The notes below the pieces were generated by a model, which saw only the letters and a program-made list of their open reading frames with translations, was not told where the DNA came from and made no database searches. Both the position numbers and the translations under genes were made by a program. Below are positions 1 to 8,401 of a DNA stretch of 19,719 nucleotides, piece by piece; within the stretch, counting starts at the first letter, position 1; the number at the start of each line of letters is the position of its first letter. The DNA comes from an uncultured Rhodobacter sp. (GTDB lineage: Bacteria; Pseudomonadota; Alphaproteobacteria; Rhodobacterales; Rhodobacteraceae): the NCBI GenBank assembly GCA_937901435.1, contig CALGTJ010000356.1:1-19719 (forward strand). Direction: 5' to 3'.

Positions 1-35
1 AACCGATGCCCGACCCCGCATGCTCATCCCCTGAT

Positions 36-49
36 TTAACTCAGATCAA
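36..49. promoter_or_regulatory. Possible FNR/CRP-family operator upstream of gspC
   Basis: The sequence TTAACTCAGATCAA matches the FNR-family consensus TTGAT-N4-ATCAA at 8 of 10 defined positions, with one half-site perfect and the other degenerate. Its centre lies about 63 bases before the transcription start inferred from the candidate gspC promoter, close to the −61.5 spacing known for class I activators. The gene on its left is outside the window, so the site could equally serve that gene. One degenerate box could also occur by chance. Confidence 0.3.
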
Positions 50-70
50 TGATGGCAAATTCAGTTCCGG

Positions 71-99
71 GTGACTAGAGGTATCAACCGTGATATACG
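71..99 (+). promoter_or_regulatory. Candidate promoter of the gsp operon
   Basis: A −35-like GTGACT (71–76) and a −10-like TATACG (94–99) are separated by 17 bases. An extended −10 TG lies one base before the −10. This predicts transcription from about position 106 and a leader of roughly 27 bases before the gspC ATG. Each hexamer matches the sigma-70 consensus at only four of six positions, so this is a reasonable but unproven promoter. Confidence 0.4.
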
Positions 100-132
100 G
101 CCTGACAAGACAACGGGTCTTTGGTGAGTGTA

Positions 133-975
133 ATGAGATTGGTCTCGGCTCTTCTTTCGGTTGCATCGGTCGCGGCATTCGGGTTTGCCTGCGGCGCTTT
201 TGCGCTGGCCTATGTGACGCCGGACCCTGCCCCTTTTGTGGCCCCCACGCGGGCCGCTGCAGTTGAAACCCGCCCCAGTGACACGCGCGATCTGCCACAG
301 GTCTGGCCTGCTGTCTTTGGTGTCATTCCCGAACCGGAAACAGAACCAGAACCAGAGCCCGAAATCTTTGTCGAACTGCCGCCCGAGGAAAACACCACCT
401 ATTACCTGACCGGATTGATTGCCGGACGTGGTGCGAAAAGCTGGGCGATGATTTCCGAGAATGATCGTGGGTTTGTGGTCCGTGTGGGTGATATTCTGAT
501 CGGTGGCGAAACTGTCGTCGAGATTATCACAGAGGGCGTGCTGATCGACTATGACGGCGAGCGACAGTTGATCCCGGTGTACCGCTCTGAACTATCGAAC
601 CTTGTCTGGCGAGAGCCTGTGTCAGAGGCCGACCGCGACCCTGCGCCGCTGTTGGCAGAGGTGACAGTTCCCGTCGAAGGTCTTGACCGAGAGTATGTCA
701 CCGGCATGTTCGGTGCCGCAGGACGGCTGGCGGCCAGTCGCGGGGATGCTCTGCTGGGGGGCATGGAAATTGTGTGGATGGAACGCGGGCAGTTCTTTGA
801 CCAGATCGGCCTGCGCACGGGGGATAAGATCCTGCGGGTGAATGGCAGTTCTGTGGCGACAGAGAATCTGCTTGTCGATATCTCGGATGATGGTATCGCA
901 AATGGCTCGTTCGATCTTGAAATCCTGCGCGACGGCACGCGCCAAACGTTGAAGGTTACTCTTGATAAAGGCTAG
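133..975 (+). CDS. gspC: Type II secretion system protein GspC (inner-membrane connector)
   Basis: Bitopic inner-membrane protein that links the inner-membrane platform of the type II secretion system to the secretin GspD in the periplasm. The 280-residue product has a short cytoplasmic start, one membrane helix (about residues 3–27), a Pro/Glu-rich linker (about 66–83), a homology-region domain (about 88–150) that in the family contacts GspD, and a C-terminal PDZ domain (about 208–277, around GLRTGDKILRVNG). The ATG at 133 is preferred: GGTGAG lies at 123–128, and the membrane helix then begins almost at once. A TTG at 121 in the same frame would add four residues. It is first of gspC-D-E-F and overlaps gspD by 14 bases. 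The family is certain from domain order; sequence conservation in GspC is usually low, so substrate-specific inferences are not possible. Confidence 0.87.
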   Translation: MRLVSALLSVASVAAFGFACGAFALAYVTPDPAPFVAPTRAAAVETRPSDTRDLPQVWPAVFGVIPEPETEPEPEPEIFVELPPEENTTYYLTGLIAGRGAKSWAMISENDRGFVVRVGDILIGGETVVEIITEGVLIDYDGERQLIPVYRSELSNLVWREPVSEADRDPAPLLAEVTVPVEGLDREYVTGMFGAAGRLAASRGDALLGGMEIVWMERGQFFDQIGLRTGDKILRVNGSSVATENLLVDISDDGIANGSFDLEILRDGTRQTLKVTLDKG

Positions 976-2902
976 TCGCATCCTCTTTGTCATGCTGGTG
1001 GCCCTTATCGGCAGCAGCATGGGCCTGCGCGCGCAGATCTCGCTTGATTTGCGGGATGCGGATCTGCGCTCTTTTGTCGAGATCGTGGCAGAGGCAACGG
1101 ATCGCAACTTTACGCTGGATAACCGGGTTCAGGGAACAGTAACCGTGATCGCGCCGGGCACCGTGTCCGAAGACGCGCTGTACGAGATTTTCCTGAATGT
1201 GCTGGAACTGAACCGGTTGACGATTATTCAGGGGGATCTGGTCGATCGGATCGTGCCGATGGATATCGCTCGTGAACTTGCGCCCGGTGAACGGGTGCGC
1301 ACCCTTGGCGGCGCGTTCGAGACTCGCGTGTTTAACGTGCGCAACATTTCCTTGGGTGAAACGGTCGAGGTGATCCGCCCGCTGTTGCCTGCCGAGGCGG
1401 TCCTGAGCACGGTAGAGCAATCGGGCCTTTTGATCATTTCGGACCGCAAAGAAAACATCAATCGCATCGCCACGCTGATTGACCAGCTTGATCGCCCGCG
1501 TCGCAAGACGATTGAAACCATTCGCCTGAATTATTCCAATGCACAGGATATCCTGACCACGATCCAGACGCTGGATATCGTCCCTCCCGGCGGCTCGTTA
1601 AGCGCGGATTTCCGGTCTAACGCCATCGTGGTCAGTGGCAATGACGAGTTTCGCAGTCGGATCCGGTCGGTTGTGTCGCAACTGGACACGCCGCAGCGGT
1701 CTGTGTCCACAGCCGTGGTACAACTCAACTATGCCGACGCGGTACAGCTAGAGGGGATTATTGCGCGTTCCGTGGTGGCGCAAAGCGCAAATGGGGCGGC
1801 GGCGGACATTACAATCGTGGCGGAGCCCCAGACCAACTCGATCCTTGTCACCGCGCCAAGTGATCAGATGGCGTCGATCAGCGGCGCGATCCGGCGGCTG
1901 GATCAGCGCCCCAGTCAGGTACTGATCGAGGCGGTGATTTTCGAACTTTCGGTGCAGAACCTCAGTGATCTGAGCGCGCAATTTGGTGGGTTGTTGAACA
2001 ATGCGCTGTTTGGTGGCGCAGAGTTCAGCATTGGTGGGCGTCCGACCCTGACCAGCCTCGTCAGCGCGGCGATCAATGGCCAGGTGACCAGCCCCGGCGA
2101 AGGCGGTGTTCTGGGCGGGGCTTCTGTAAATGCGGCGGGAAATCAGGGGTTTGTTGGCTTTCTCAGCGCCTTGACCAAAGAAACCTCTGCCCGGCTTTTG
2201 TCGACGCCCTCGATCCTGACGCTGAACAACACAGAGGCGGAAATCGTCGTTGCGCAATCCGTGCCTTTTGTCACCGGCAGCTTTGCCACGGTCGGGGATA
2301 GCGCCACGCCAGAGCGCCCGTTTCAGACGATTGAGCGTCAAGACGTCGGTCTGACCCTGCGTGTCACGCCACAGATCACCGGCGACAACACGGTGCGCAT
2401 GGAAATCGCGCAAGAGGCGTCCAGCCTGACGCGTCAGGCCAGCGCAGCGGGCGGAGAGATCACCTCTAAACGCACGCTGTCCACCAATGTTCTGGTGGGG
2501 GATGGTCGCGTCATCATGCTGGGGGGCCTGCTGGAAAACGGGGCAGGGTCCGAGAACGCTGGCGTGCCGGGGCTGCGCAAGATCCCTGTGCTGGGCAATC
2601 TGTTTCGCGGGCGCGGTGTCAGCAAGAACCAGCGTGTTTTGCTGATGCTGATCCGTCCCCGGATCATTCGCGATGACCATGACGCGACCAGACTGACGCG
2701 CGAGATTGCGCGTGATGCCAAACGGGCCACGGCTGCGATCCAACCGCGCCCCGATGATCGCTTTCCAAACCTGCCGATCCAGTCCTTTCCCTTTGACGGG
2801 GCCGATCTGAACCAGCCATTTGACGCCGGGTTTATTGACAGCGGCGCGCGGTCGCGAACCTTTCCACCGCTGCCCTCGCGTCTGTTGTTCGACGCCAAAT
2901 AA
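962..2902 (+). CDS. gspD: Type II secretion system secretin GspD
   Basis: Forms the multimeric outer-membrane channel of the type II secretion system. The 646-residue product has a signal peptide (MIKASRILFV start, cleavage probably after ...GLRAQ, about residue 25), a periplasmic N0 domain (about 26–100), three N1–N3 repeats (about 115–325) and the secretin beta-barrel domain (about 325–570). The conserved secretin signature VPGLRKIPVLGNLFRG lies near residue 535. The tail after about residue 575 is unconserved and Pro/Phe-rich. The TTG at 962 is chosen because GAAGG (951–955) sits six bases before it and because it supplies the positive n-region of the signal peptide. The next ATG (992) would remove those charges. 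No lipobox is present, so this is not a lipoprotein secretin. No pilotin gene is visible nearby. Confidence 0.95.
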   Translation: MIKASRILFVMLVALIGSSMGLRAQISLDLRDADLRSFVEIVAEATDRNFTLDNRVQGTVTVIAPGTVSEDALYEIFLNVLELNRLTIIQGDLVDRIVPMDIARELAPGERVRTLGGAFETRVFNVRNISLGETVEVIRPLLPAEAVLSTVEQSGLLIISDRKENINRIATLIDQLDRPRRKTIETIRLNYSNAQDILTTIQTLDIVPPGGSLSADFRSNAIVVSGNDEFRSRIRSVVSQLDTPQRSVSTAVVQLNYADAVQLEGIIARSVVAQSANGAAADITIVAEPQTNSILVTAPSDQMASISGAIRRLDQRPSQVLIEAVIFELSVQNLSDLSAQFGGLLNNALFGGAEFSIGGRPTLTSLVSAAINGQVTSPGEGGVLGGASVNAAGNQGFVGFLSALTKETSARLLSTPSILTLNNTEAEIVVAQSVPFVTGSFATVGDSATPERPFQTIERQDVGLTLRVTPQITGDNTVRMEIAQEASSLTRQASAAGGEITSKRTLSTNVLVGDGRVIMLGGLLENGAGSENAGVPGLRKIPVLGNLFRGRGVSKNQRVLLMLIRPRIIRDDHDATRLTREIARDAKRATAAIQPRPDDRFPNLPIQSFPFDGADLNQPFDAGFIDSGARSRTFPPLPSRLLFDAK

Positions 2903-2905
2903 CCC

Positions 2906-4357
2906 ATGTCCCGCTCTGTCCTGCCCTTCACCTTTGCCCGCGATCAACAGATGGTCCTGCAAGGTGATGCGCTGATCTGTGGTCCCGGTGCGACCGTGTT
3001 CGGGATGCGCGAGGCGCGGCGGCGCGCGGGCTTTCCGGTGCGGGTAGAGGCGGTGGCGGCCGAGGCTTTTGAGAGTGTTCTGAACACCCATTACCGCGAG
3101 GGGGCTAGTGGCGGTGACAGTGAGGAAAGCGACCTTAGTTTTGACCTCGAGGTGCGCGACGGCGGACCCGGTTTGCGCGACCTGCTAGAGGATGCGACTG
3201 AGGCTCCGGTGATCGAACTGGTCAACCAGTTGCTGCGCCGGACCGTGCGTGGCGGGGCGTCGGATCTGCACGTGGAACCCTACGAGGACGGCCTGCGTGC
3301 GCGGGTGCGCATCGACGGGATGCTGAGATCGGTGATGGATCGCAACGATGTGCCTGTGCGCCGGGTGATTTCTCGGCTCAAGGTTATGGCCGGGTTGGAC
3401 ACTGCCGAAACGCGTTTGCCCCAGGACGGACGCATCGCCCTGCGCTATGGCGGGCGCGATATCGACGTGCGCATGTCGACGCTGCCGGGGCATTTTGGCG
3501 AGCGGATCACCCTGCGCGTGCTGGATCGCCACTCTGGCCTGTTGCCATTGGACAAGCTGGGGCTCAGCGATCATCAAGCCGAGGTTCTGAACCGTCTTGC
3601 CGCGCGCCCCGATGGCATCGTGTTGGCCACCGGGCCGACCGGGTCTGGCAAGACGACAACGCTGTATTCCTTGCTGCAACTTGCGGATCAATCCAAACGC
3701 AACATCGTCACTGTCGAAGACCCGATTGAATATCACCTACCGGGGATCAGCCAGACCCAGACAAACTCCGATATTGGCATGACCTTTGCCGCAGGTCTGC
3801 GCGCGACGTTGCGGCAAGACCCGGATGTGATTCTGGTGGGCGAGATCCGCGATGTGGAAACTGCCCAAGTCGCGGCACAAGCCTCGCTGACCGGGCATCT
3901 GGTGTTTTCGTCCCTGCACGCCAATGGCTCTGTCGCCGCTGTCACCCGACTGCGCGATCTGGGGCTGGATAATTTTCTGATCGCCGCCACCTTGCGCGGG
4001 ATTTTGGCGCAACGGCTGCTACGCTGTCTGTGCCCGATGTGCAAAGAAATGGGGCCGCCCGATGCGGTGGCAAGTGCGATGTTCGCGGCTTGTGCTGTTC
4101 CGCAGCCGTCCATGATCGCAAGTGCCAAAGGCTGTGCCGAATGCAGTGAGACAGGCTATGCGGGACGGCAGGGCGTTTATGAGATCGTCGAAATCACCGA
4201 AGCGGTTGCCACGGCGATTGGCGAGAATGCGTCAGAGCAAACTCTCAAACAGATTGCTGTGCCGCAGGGGCAAACTCTGATTGCACAAGGGCTGTCGCTG
4301 GTGGCAGAGGGGCGCAGCAGTATTGACGAGGTCCGCCGCGTGTTGGGCGCGGTCTAG
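2906..4357 (+). CDS. gspE: Type II secretion system ATPase GspE
   Basis: Cytoplasmic hexameric ATPase that drives pseudopilus assembly. The 483-residue product has a short N-terminal domain, the GspE/PilB N-terminal ATPase region (about 97–235), a Walker A motif GPTGSGKTT (residues 243–251) and a Walker B region around ILVGEIRDVETAQ (about 308–320). A C-terminal zinc-binding tetracysteine motif is formed by C376, C379, C410 and C413, with an extra C374. The tetracysteine element separates GspE/PilB-type assembly ATPases from PilT-type retraction ATPases. Given gspC and gspD just upstream, GspE is the right call rather than PilB. It starts three bases after gspD and abuts gspF with no gap, so all four genes are probably one transcript. 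Confidence 0.96.
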   Translation: MSRSVLPFTFARDQQMVLQGDALICGPGATVFGMREARRRAGFPVRVEAVAAEAFESVLNTHYREGASGGDSEESDLSFDLEVRDGGPGLRDLLEDATEAPVIELVNQLLRRTVRGGASDLHVEPYEDGLRARVRIDGMLRSVMDRNDVPVRRVISRLKVMAGLDTAETRLPQDGRIALRYGGRDIDVRMSTLPGHFGERITLRVLDRHSGLLPLDKLGLSDHQAEVLNRLAARPDGIVLATGPTGSGKTTTLYSLLQLADQSKRNIVTVEDPIEYHLPGISQTQTNSDIGMTFAAGLRATLRQDPDVILVGEIRDVETAQVAAQASLTGHLVFSSLHANGSVAAVTRLRDLGLDNFLIAATLRGILAQRLLRCLCPMCKEMGPPDAVASAMFAACAVPQPSMIASAKGCAECSETGYAGRQGVYEIVEITEAVATAIGENASEQTLKQIAVPQGQTLIAQGLSLVAEGRSSIDEVRRVLGAV

Positions 4358-5563
4358 ATGCAACCGTTTGCCTATGTCGCTTATGACCGGAATGGCGCGC
4401 GCAAAGTGGGCACTCTGGTCAGTGAAAGCGAGCGCGCGGCCTTTGACGAGTTGAAATCGATGGGCCTGATGGCCGCAGAAATCACCGCCAAGGCAAAGCC
4501 CAAGGCCGGACGGTCCAGCGGGGCGAAACTGGACGCGGATGAGCGCGCGATATTCTCGCGTCAGATGGCGGTCTTGCTGTCAGCCGAACTGTCGATGGAA
4601 TCCGCGCTGGACGCCGTAATCGAAAGCGAAGGATCTTCGCGGATGCAGGCCTTTGGCGCAGAGTTGAAGGCGGCGACGCTAGAGGGCTATCCTCTGTCCG
4701 ACGCGATAGAGAGGGGTCGCGCCGGGTTTGCGCCCTATTACACCTCGTCCCTGCGTGCCGGAGAAACCTCTGGCGATTTGGCATCCGTGTTCAACGGGCT
4801 GGCGGATTTCCTAGAGGCGCAGGGCAGCAACCGCGCCGAGATCGCCACGGCGCTGGTCTATCCCGCTTTTGTCGCTGCCGTGTCCCTGCTGGTCTGTGTG
4901 ATCCTGATTACCAATGTTGCCCCTGAAATTGTCGCTATGTTCGAGGTGTCCAACAGGCCCCTGCCGGAACTCACTCAGGTTGTGCTGGGGATTTCGGACT
5001 GGATTCAACTGCACTGGATCGCTTTGGCCGTTGGGCTTGGCGTGTTTGTTGTTGGCGGGTTTTTTGCGCTGCGGGTTAATTCCATACGCAATCGGGTGGA
5101 CCGTATTCTGATGCGCCTGCCAATCTTTGGACGGCTTCGGCGCATGGCCATTGCCGGGCAATATTTGCGCACCATGGCGCTTGTTTTGGGCAGTCGTCAG
5201 ACTGTCATCAATGCGGTGCAATCGGCGGCGGATGTGCTGACCGTCGATATGTTTCGCCGACAGGCCGACGAGATCGTCACTGGCGTGCGGCAGGGCGAGA
5301 GCCTGTCTGGCGCGGTCAAACGGTTCACCCTGATGCCGCCTGTGGCGCTGCAACTGATCCGCGTCGGAGAAGAGTCCGCCCGCCTCGCCCAGATGACCGA
5401 ACGCGCGGCGGTTCTGGTCGAGACATGGCTAGCCAATGATCGCAAACGCATCGCGTCAATCATTGATCCGGTTTTAATGATGGTGGTCGGGGTCTTTGTG
5501 CTGATCGTCGTGCTGGCGATCTTGCTGCCGATCTTTGATCTGCAATCGGTGGTGATTGCCTAA
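4358..5563 (+). CDS. gspF: Type II secretion system platform protein GspF
   Basis: Polytopic inner-membrane platform protein that couples the GspE ATPase to pseudopilus growth. The 401-residue product is of normal family length. It has two T2SSF domains (about 65–190 and 265–390), each a cytoplasmic helical bundle followed by a membrane segment. Membrane helices are visible at about 163–189, 218–238 and 367–393. The ATG follows the gspE stop directly. It is the last gene of the run: the next gene, truA, is convergent 58 bases on. The usual downstream genes gspG to gspM are absent here, so the machine depends on genes elsewhere if it is functional. I see no convincing intrinsic terminator between gspF and truA. 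Confidence 0.95.
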   Translation: MQPFAYVAYDRNGARKVGTLVSESERAAFDELKSMGLMAAEITAKAKPKAGRSSGAKLDADERAIFSRQMAVLLSAELSMESALDAVIESEGSSRMQAFGAELKAATLEGYPLSDAIERGRAGFAPYYTSSLRAGETSGDLASVFNGLADFLEAQGSNRAEIATALVYPAFVAAVSLLVCVILITNVAPEIVAMFEVSNRPLPELTQVVLGISDWIQLHWIALAVGLGVFVVGGFFALRVNSIRNRVDRILMRLPIFGRLRRMAIAGQYLRTMALVLGSRQTVINAVQSAADVLTVDMFRRQADEIVTGVRQGESLSGAVKRFTLMPPVALQLIRVGEESARLAQMTERAAVLVETWLANDRKRIASIIDPVLMMVVGVFVLIVVLAILLPIFDLQSVVIA

Positions 5564-5621
5564 GCGCAAACCTATCATTCATGGTCGCGGTTTCGTCGAA
5601 AATTCGCGCGTAGAAGTTAGG

Positions 5622-6404
5622 TCAGATTACGGTTTCGGGGGGCTTTTTCAACTCAAACGGTTCTATCGGGTAGCCAACCCCAGCCAAATACAACCCGTCA
5701 GGCGGTGAGACTGGCCCACATGCCGCGCGGTCGCACGAGTCCAATGCGCATTTGACGTCGTATGGCCGCCAGGCGCCCGCGCCGACCCGTTCCAACGTTC
5801 CGACAAAGCTGCGCACTTGATTGTGCAGGAAACTGCGCGCGCGGACGTGAAATTCGATCTCTGCGCCATTTCGCACCACATCCAACGCGTCCACCGATTT
5901 CACCGGGCTTTTCGCCTGACAATGCGACGCGCGGAAGGTGGTAAAGTCGTGCAGGCCCAGCAAGTGATTGGCCGCCTCCTGCATCGCATTGACATCCAAG
6001 TCATGCGGCACCCGCCAGACCAGCCCTTTCGTATGTGTCAGCGGTGCGCGGCGACACAGGACACGAAACACATATCGCCGTTCTATCGCGGAAAACCTTG
6101 CATGAAAGTCATCCGAAACGTGTGCAGCATCCACTATGGCCACTGGATGCCGTTTCAAATGATGGTTTAACGCCTCTGACAGCCGAAACGGATCCCAATC
6201 CTTGACCATATCGCAATGGGCCACCTGCCCAAGCGCATGAACCCCGGCATCGGTGCGTCCGGCGGCGGCGATGCTGGGCACGTTCTGCTCCAGCTTTGCC
6301 AAGGCGGTCTCTATCGCGCCCTGCACAGACGGATGCTCTGCCTGACGCTGCCAGCCGGAAAACGGCGCGCCGTGGTATTCGATTTTGAGGGCATAACGGG
6401 GCAT
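5622..6404 (-). CDS. truA: tRNA pseudouridine(38–40) synthase TruA
   Basis: Converts uridine to pseudouridine at positions 38–40 in the anticodon arm of many tRNAs. The 260-residue product has the family length. It begins [12 protein letters not shown] and carries the catalytic motif GRTDAGVHA with Asp52 as the predicted nucleophile. A second conserved block, [10 protein letters not shown], is visible near the C-terminus. The ATG at 6404 is chosen because family members typically start a few residues before the KIEY strand. An in-frame ATG at 6416 would add MAAL. Neither has a strong ribosome binding site. It is a single gene, convergent with gspF and divergent from the ycjX-like gene. Confidence 0.95.
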   Translation of the reverse strand: MPRYALKIEYHGAPFSGWQRQAEHPSVQGAIETALAKLEQNVPSIAAAGRTDAGVHALGQVAHCDMVKDWDPFRLSEALNHHLKRHPVAIVDAAHVSDDFHARFSAIERRYVFRVLCRRAPLTHTKGLVWRVPHDLDVNAMQEAANHLLGLHDFTTFRASHCQAKSPVKSVDALDVVRNGAEIEFHVRARSFLHNQVRSFVGTLERVGAGAWRPYDVKCALDSCDRAACGPVSPPDGLYLAGVGYPIEPFELKKPPETVI

Positions 6405-6538
6405 AAGCGCAGCCATACTGCGTTTCGCAAGGACAGTGAATCGCAATTTCCGCTTGTTCACACAAACGATCTGCGCTCAGTCATTTTGAATTCCCCCTAG
6501 AACCCCGGCGCGTGGCTGCCTATCTTGAGCAGGCAGAC

Positions 6539-6544
6539 GGAGAG
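6539..6544 (+). promoter_or_regulatory. Ribosome binding site that decides the ycjX start
   Basis: GGAGAG lies seven bases before a TTG codon at 6552. An alternative in-frame TTG at 6525 has no such motif upstream. This supports the shorter protein beginning MIINDIADG. Confidence 0.6.
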
Positions 6545-6551
6545 TACCGCT

Positions 6552-7967
6552 TTGATCATCAATGATATTGCCGACGGATTGACACGCAGCGTCGGGCGGG
6601 TTGGCGATGCCTTTAGCGGCGCGTTTTTCGAGCCGGTTATTCGCATCGGGGTCACGGGTTTATCGCGGGCCGGTAAAACGGTGTTTATCACGTCGCTGAT
6701 CGCCAATCTGCTGGACCGGGCCCGGATGCCGCAACTGGTTGCCGCGTCAGAGGGTCGTATCCTGACGGCCTTCCTGCAACCGCAGCCGGACGACACGGTG
6801 CCGCGTTTTGACTATGAAACCCATCTTGCTGCGCTGACCTCGAACACCCCTCATTGGCCCGACAGCACCCGCGCGGTCAGCCAGCTGCGCCTGTCCCTGC
6901 GCGTCAAACCCGCAGGTTTGCTGGCTGGGTTGCAGGGACCGCGCACCATTCATCTGGATATCGTGGATTATCCGGGCGAGTGGTTGCTGGATCTGGAGCT
7001 GATGGACCTCAGCTATGGCGCGTGGGTCGAAAAGACGCTTAAGCGCATCACGGATCGCGCAGAGGCGGCATGCTATATGGCGCTGGCAAGCGACGTTGAT
7101 CCCACCGCGCCGTTCAGCGAACCACAGGCGCGCGGGCTGGCCAGTTCCTATTCCACATACCTCAAGGCCGCGCGTGAGGTTGGGTTTTCCGACTGTACGC
7201 CGGGGCGTTTCCTGTTGCCCGGCGAGATGGAAGGCTCGCCGGTTTTGACCTTTGCCCCTTTGGCCAAGCCTGCAAGCCTGCGCCGTGGCAGCCTGTGGCG
7301 CGAGATGGAACGGCGGTACGAGGCCTGTAAGGCGCAGGTGGTAAAGCCGTTTTTTCGCGACCACTTTGCCCGGATTGATCGCCAGATCGTCTTGGTCGAT
7401 GCCTTGGGCGCGATCCATGCAGGGCCCCCTGCGGTTGAGGATCTGCGAGAGGCGATGACCGATATTCTTGCGGCCTTCCGACCCGGTCGCAACGCGTTTC
7501 TGTCCAAGCTGTTCCTTGGAAAACGGGTTGAAAAGATCCTGTTCGCCGCGACCAAGGCCGACCATTTGCACCATAAGCAACATCCGCGGCTGACCGCGAT
7601 CATGGAGGCTTTGGTCAAAGACGCCAAATCCCGCGCGGATTTTGCGGGGGCAGGCACATCGGCCATGTCGCTGGCGGCCTTGCGGGCCACGGTCGAGGAA
7701 ACGCTGGACCATGAGGGTGACAAACTGGACTGCGTGCGCGGCACGTTGCTAAAGGATGGCCGTCAGGCGGCGTTCTATCCGGGGGAATTGCCAGAGGATC
7801 CCAACCGTCTGCTTAGCCCGGCGCGCGAGGGGGCTGAGGCGTGGCTGGATGCGGACTATCAGGTGATGAGTTTCGCGCCCGCCTTGCTGACCCTGAAACC
7901 GGGCGAGGGCCCGCCGCATATCCGGCTGGACAAGGCGGTGCAGTTCCTGATCGGCGATAAGTTATGA
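6552..7967 (+). CDS. ycjX: YcjX family P-loop protein (DUF463)
   Basis: Member of the YcjX/DUF463 family of predicted nucleotide-binding proteins. In gammaproteobacteria these belong to the phage-shock/heat-shock regulated ycjXF pair; their biochemical role remains poorly defined. The 471-residue product has a P-loop GLSRAGKT at residues 36–43, a G3-like DYPG at 139–142 and a G4-like TKAD at 334–337, so a GTPase-type fold is likely. No membrane segment is seen. The start is a TTG supported by GGAGAG upstream. Its stop overlaps the start of the acetyltransferase gene by ATGA. A YcjF/DUF697 membrane protein follows one gene later, as is usual for this family. No sigma-32-like promoter could be confidently placed in the 147 bases between truA and this start. 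Confidence 0.88.
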   Translation: MIINDIADGLTRSVGRVGDAFSGAFFEPVIRIGVTGLSRAGKTVFITSLIANLLDRARMPQLVAASEGRILTAFLQPQPDDTVPRFDYETHLAALTSNTPHWPDSTRAVSQLRLSLRVKPAGLLAGLQGPRTIHLDIVDYPGEWLLDLELMDLSYGAWVEKTLKRITDRAEAACYMALASDVDPTAPFSEPQARGLASSYSTYLKAAREVGFSDCTPGRFLLPGEMEGSPVLTFAPLAKPASLRRGSLWREMERRYEACKAQVVKPFFRDHFARIDRQIVLVDALGAIHAGPPAVEDLREAMTDILAAFRPGRNAFLSKLFLGKRVEKILFAATKADHLHHKQHPRLTAIMEALVKDAKSRADFAGAGTSAMSLAALRATVEETLDHEGDKLDCVRGTLLKDGRQAAFYPGELPEDPNRLLSPAREGAEAWLDADYQVMSFAPALLTLKPGEGPPHIRLDKAVQFLIGDKL

Positions 7968-8401
7968 GGTTGGTGACGGCGCGGGAAAAAGATGCGTTGG
8001 CTTTGGCCGGAATTCTGTGGGGCTGGGCGGCAGAGACGCCCTGGATGCCCAAATTACATGCGCGGCCTGACACAGAGGTGTTCCTGGAACGGCTGATCGC
8101 TCAGACAGAGGTGACGGCGATTCGCAATTGGCGCGGTGTTCAGGGGTTCCTCGCGCGCGACGGCGAGATGATCCATGCGCTCTATCTGCATCCTCGGGTG
8201 CGAGGGCAGGGCTGGGGCGCGCGTCTGTTGGATCAGGTCAAGGCGCGCTCTGACAGGCTGACGCTTTGGGCGTTTCAGGCCAATGAGGGCGCGCGGGTGT
8301 TTTATCGGCGTGAGGGCTTTGTCGAGGTGGAAAAGACTAATGGCGCTGGCAATGATGAAAAGTTACCGGATGTGCGCATGGTGTGGCGGAGGGAAGCATG
8401 A
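7964..8401 (+). CDS. GNAT family N-acetyltransferase
   Basis: The 145-residue product is a single GNAT domain. The acetyl-CoA binding motif A is seen as YLHPRVRGQGWGARLL (about residues 70–85), with the pyrophosphate loop R-G-Q-G-W-G. The C-terminal signature follows as NEGARVFYRREGFVEVE. Such enzymes transfer an acetyl group from acetyl-CoA to an amine; the substrate cannot be read from the sequence. The gene is fused by ATGA overlaps to both ycjX before it and ycjF after it, so the three are probably translationally coupled and a functional link is likely. Its own start ATG at 7964 is unambiguous from that overlap. Confidence 0.86.
   Translation: MRLVTAREKDALALAGILWGWAAETPWMPKLHARPDTEVFLERLIAQTEVTAIRNWRGVQGFLARDGEMIHALYLHPRVRGQGWGARLLDQVKARSDRLTLWAFQANEGARVFYRREGFVEVEKTNGAGNDEKLPDVRMVWRREA

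Noticed and set aside
1748..3091. A 447-codon open frame on the minus strand
   Set aside because: It lies wholly opposite gspD and the start of gspE, has no recognisable domain, and is the antisense shadow expected in high-GC coding DNA.
5564..5621. Terminator between gspF and truA
   Set aside because: Only short, imperfect inverted repeats without a T-tract are present; not enough to call.
6747..7712. A 321-codon open frame on the minus strand
   Set aside because: It is antisense to the P-loop protein gene, which has clear motifs; the shadow product has none.
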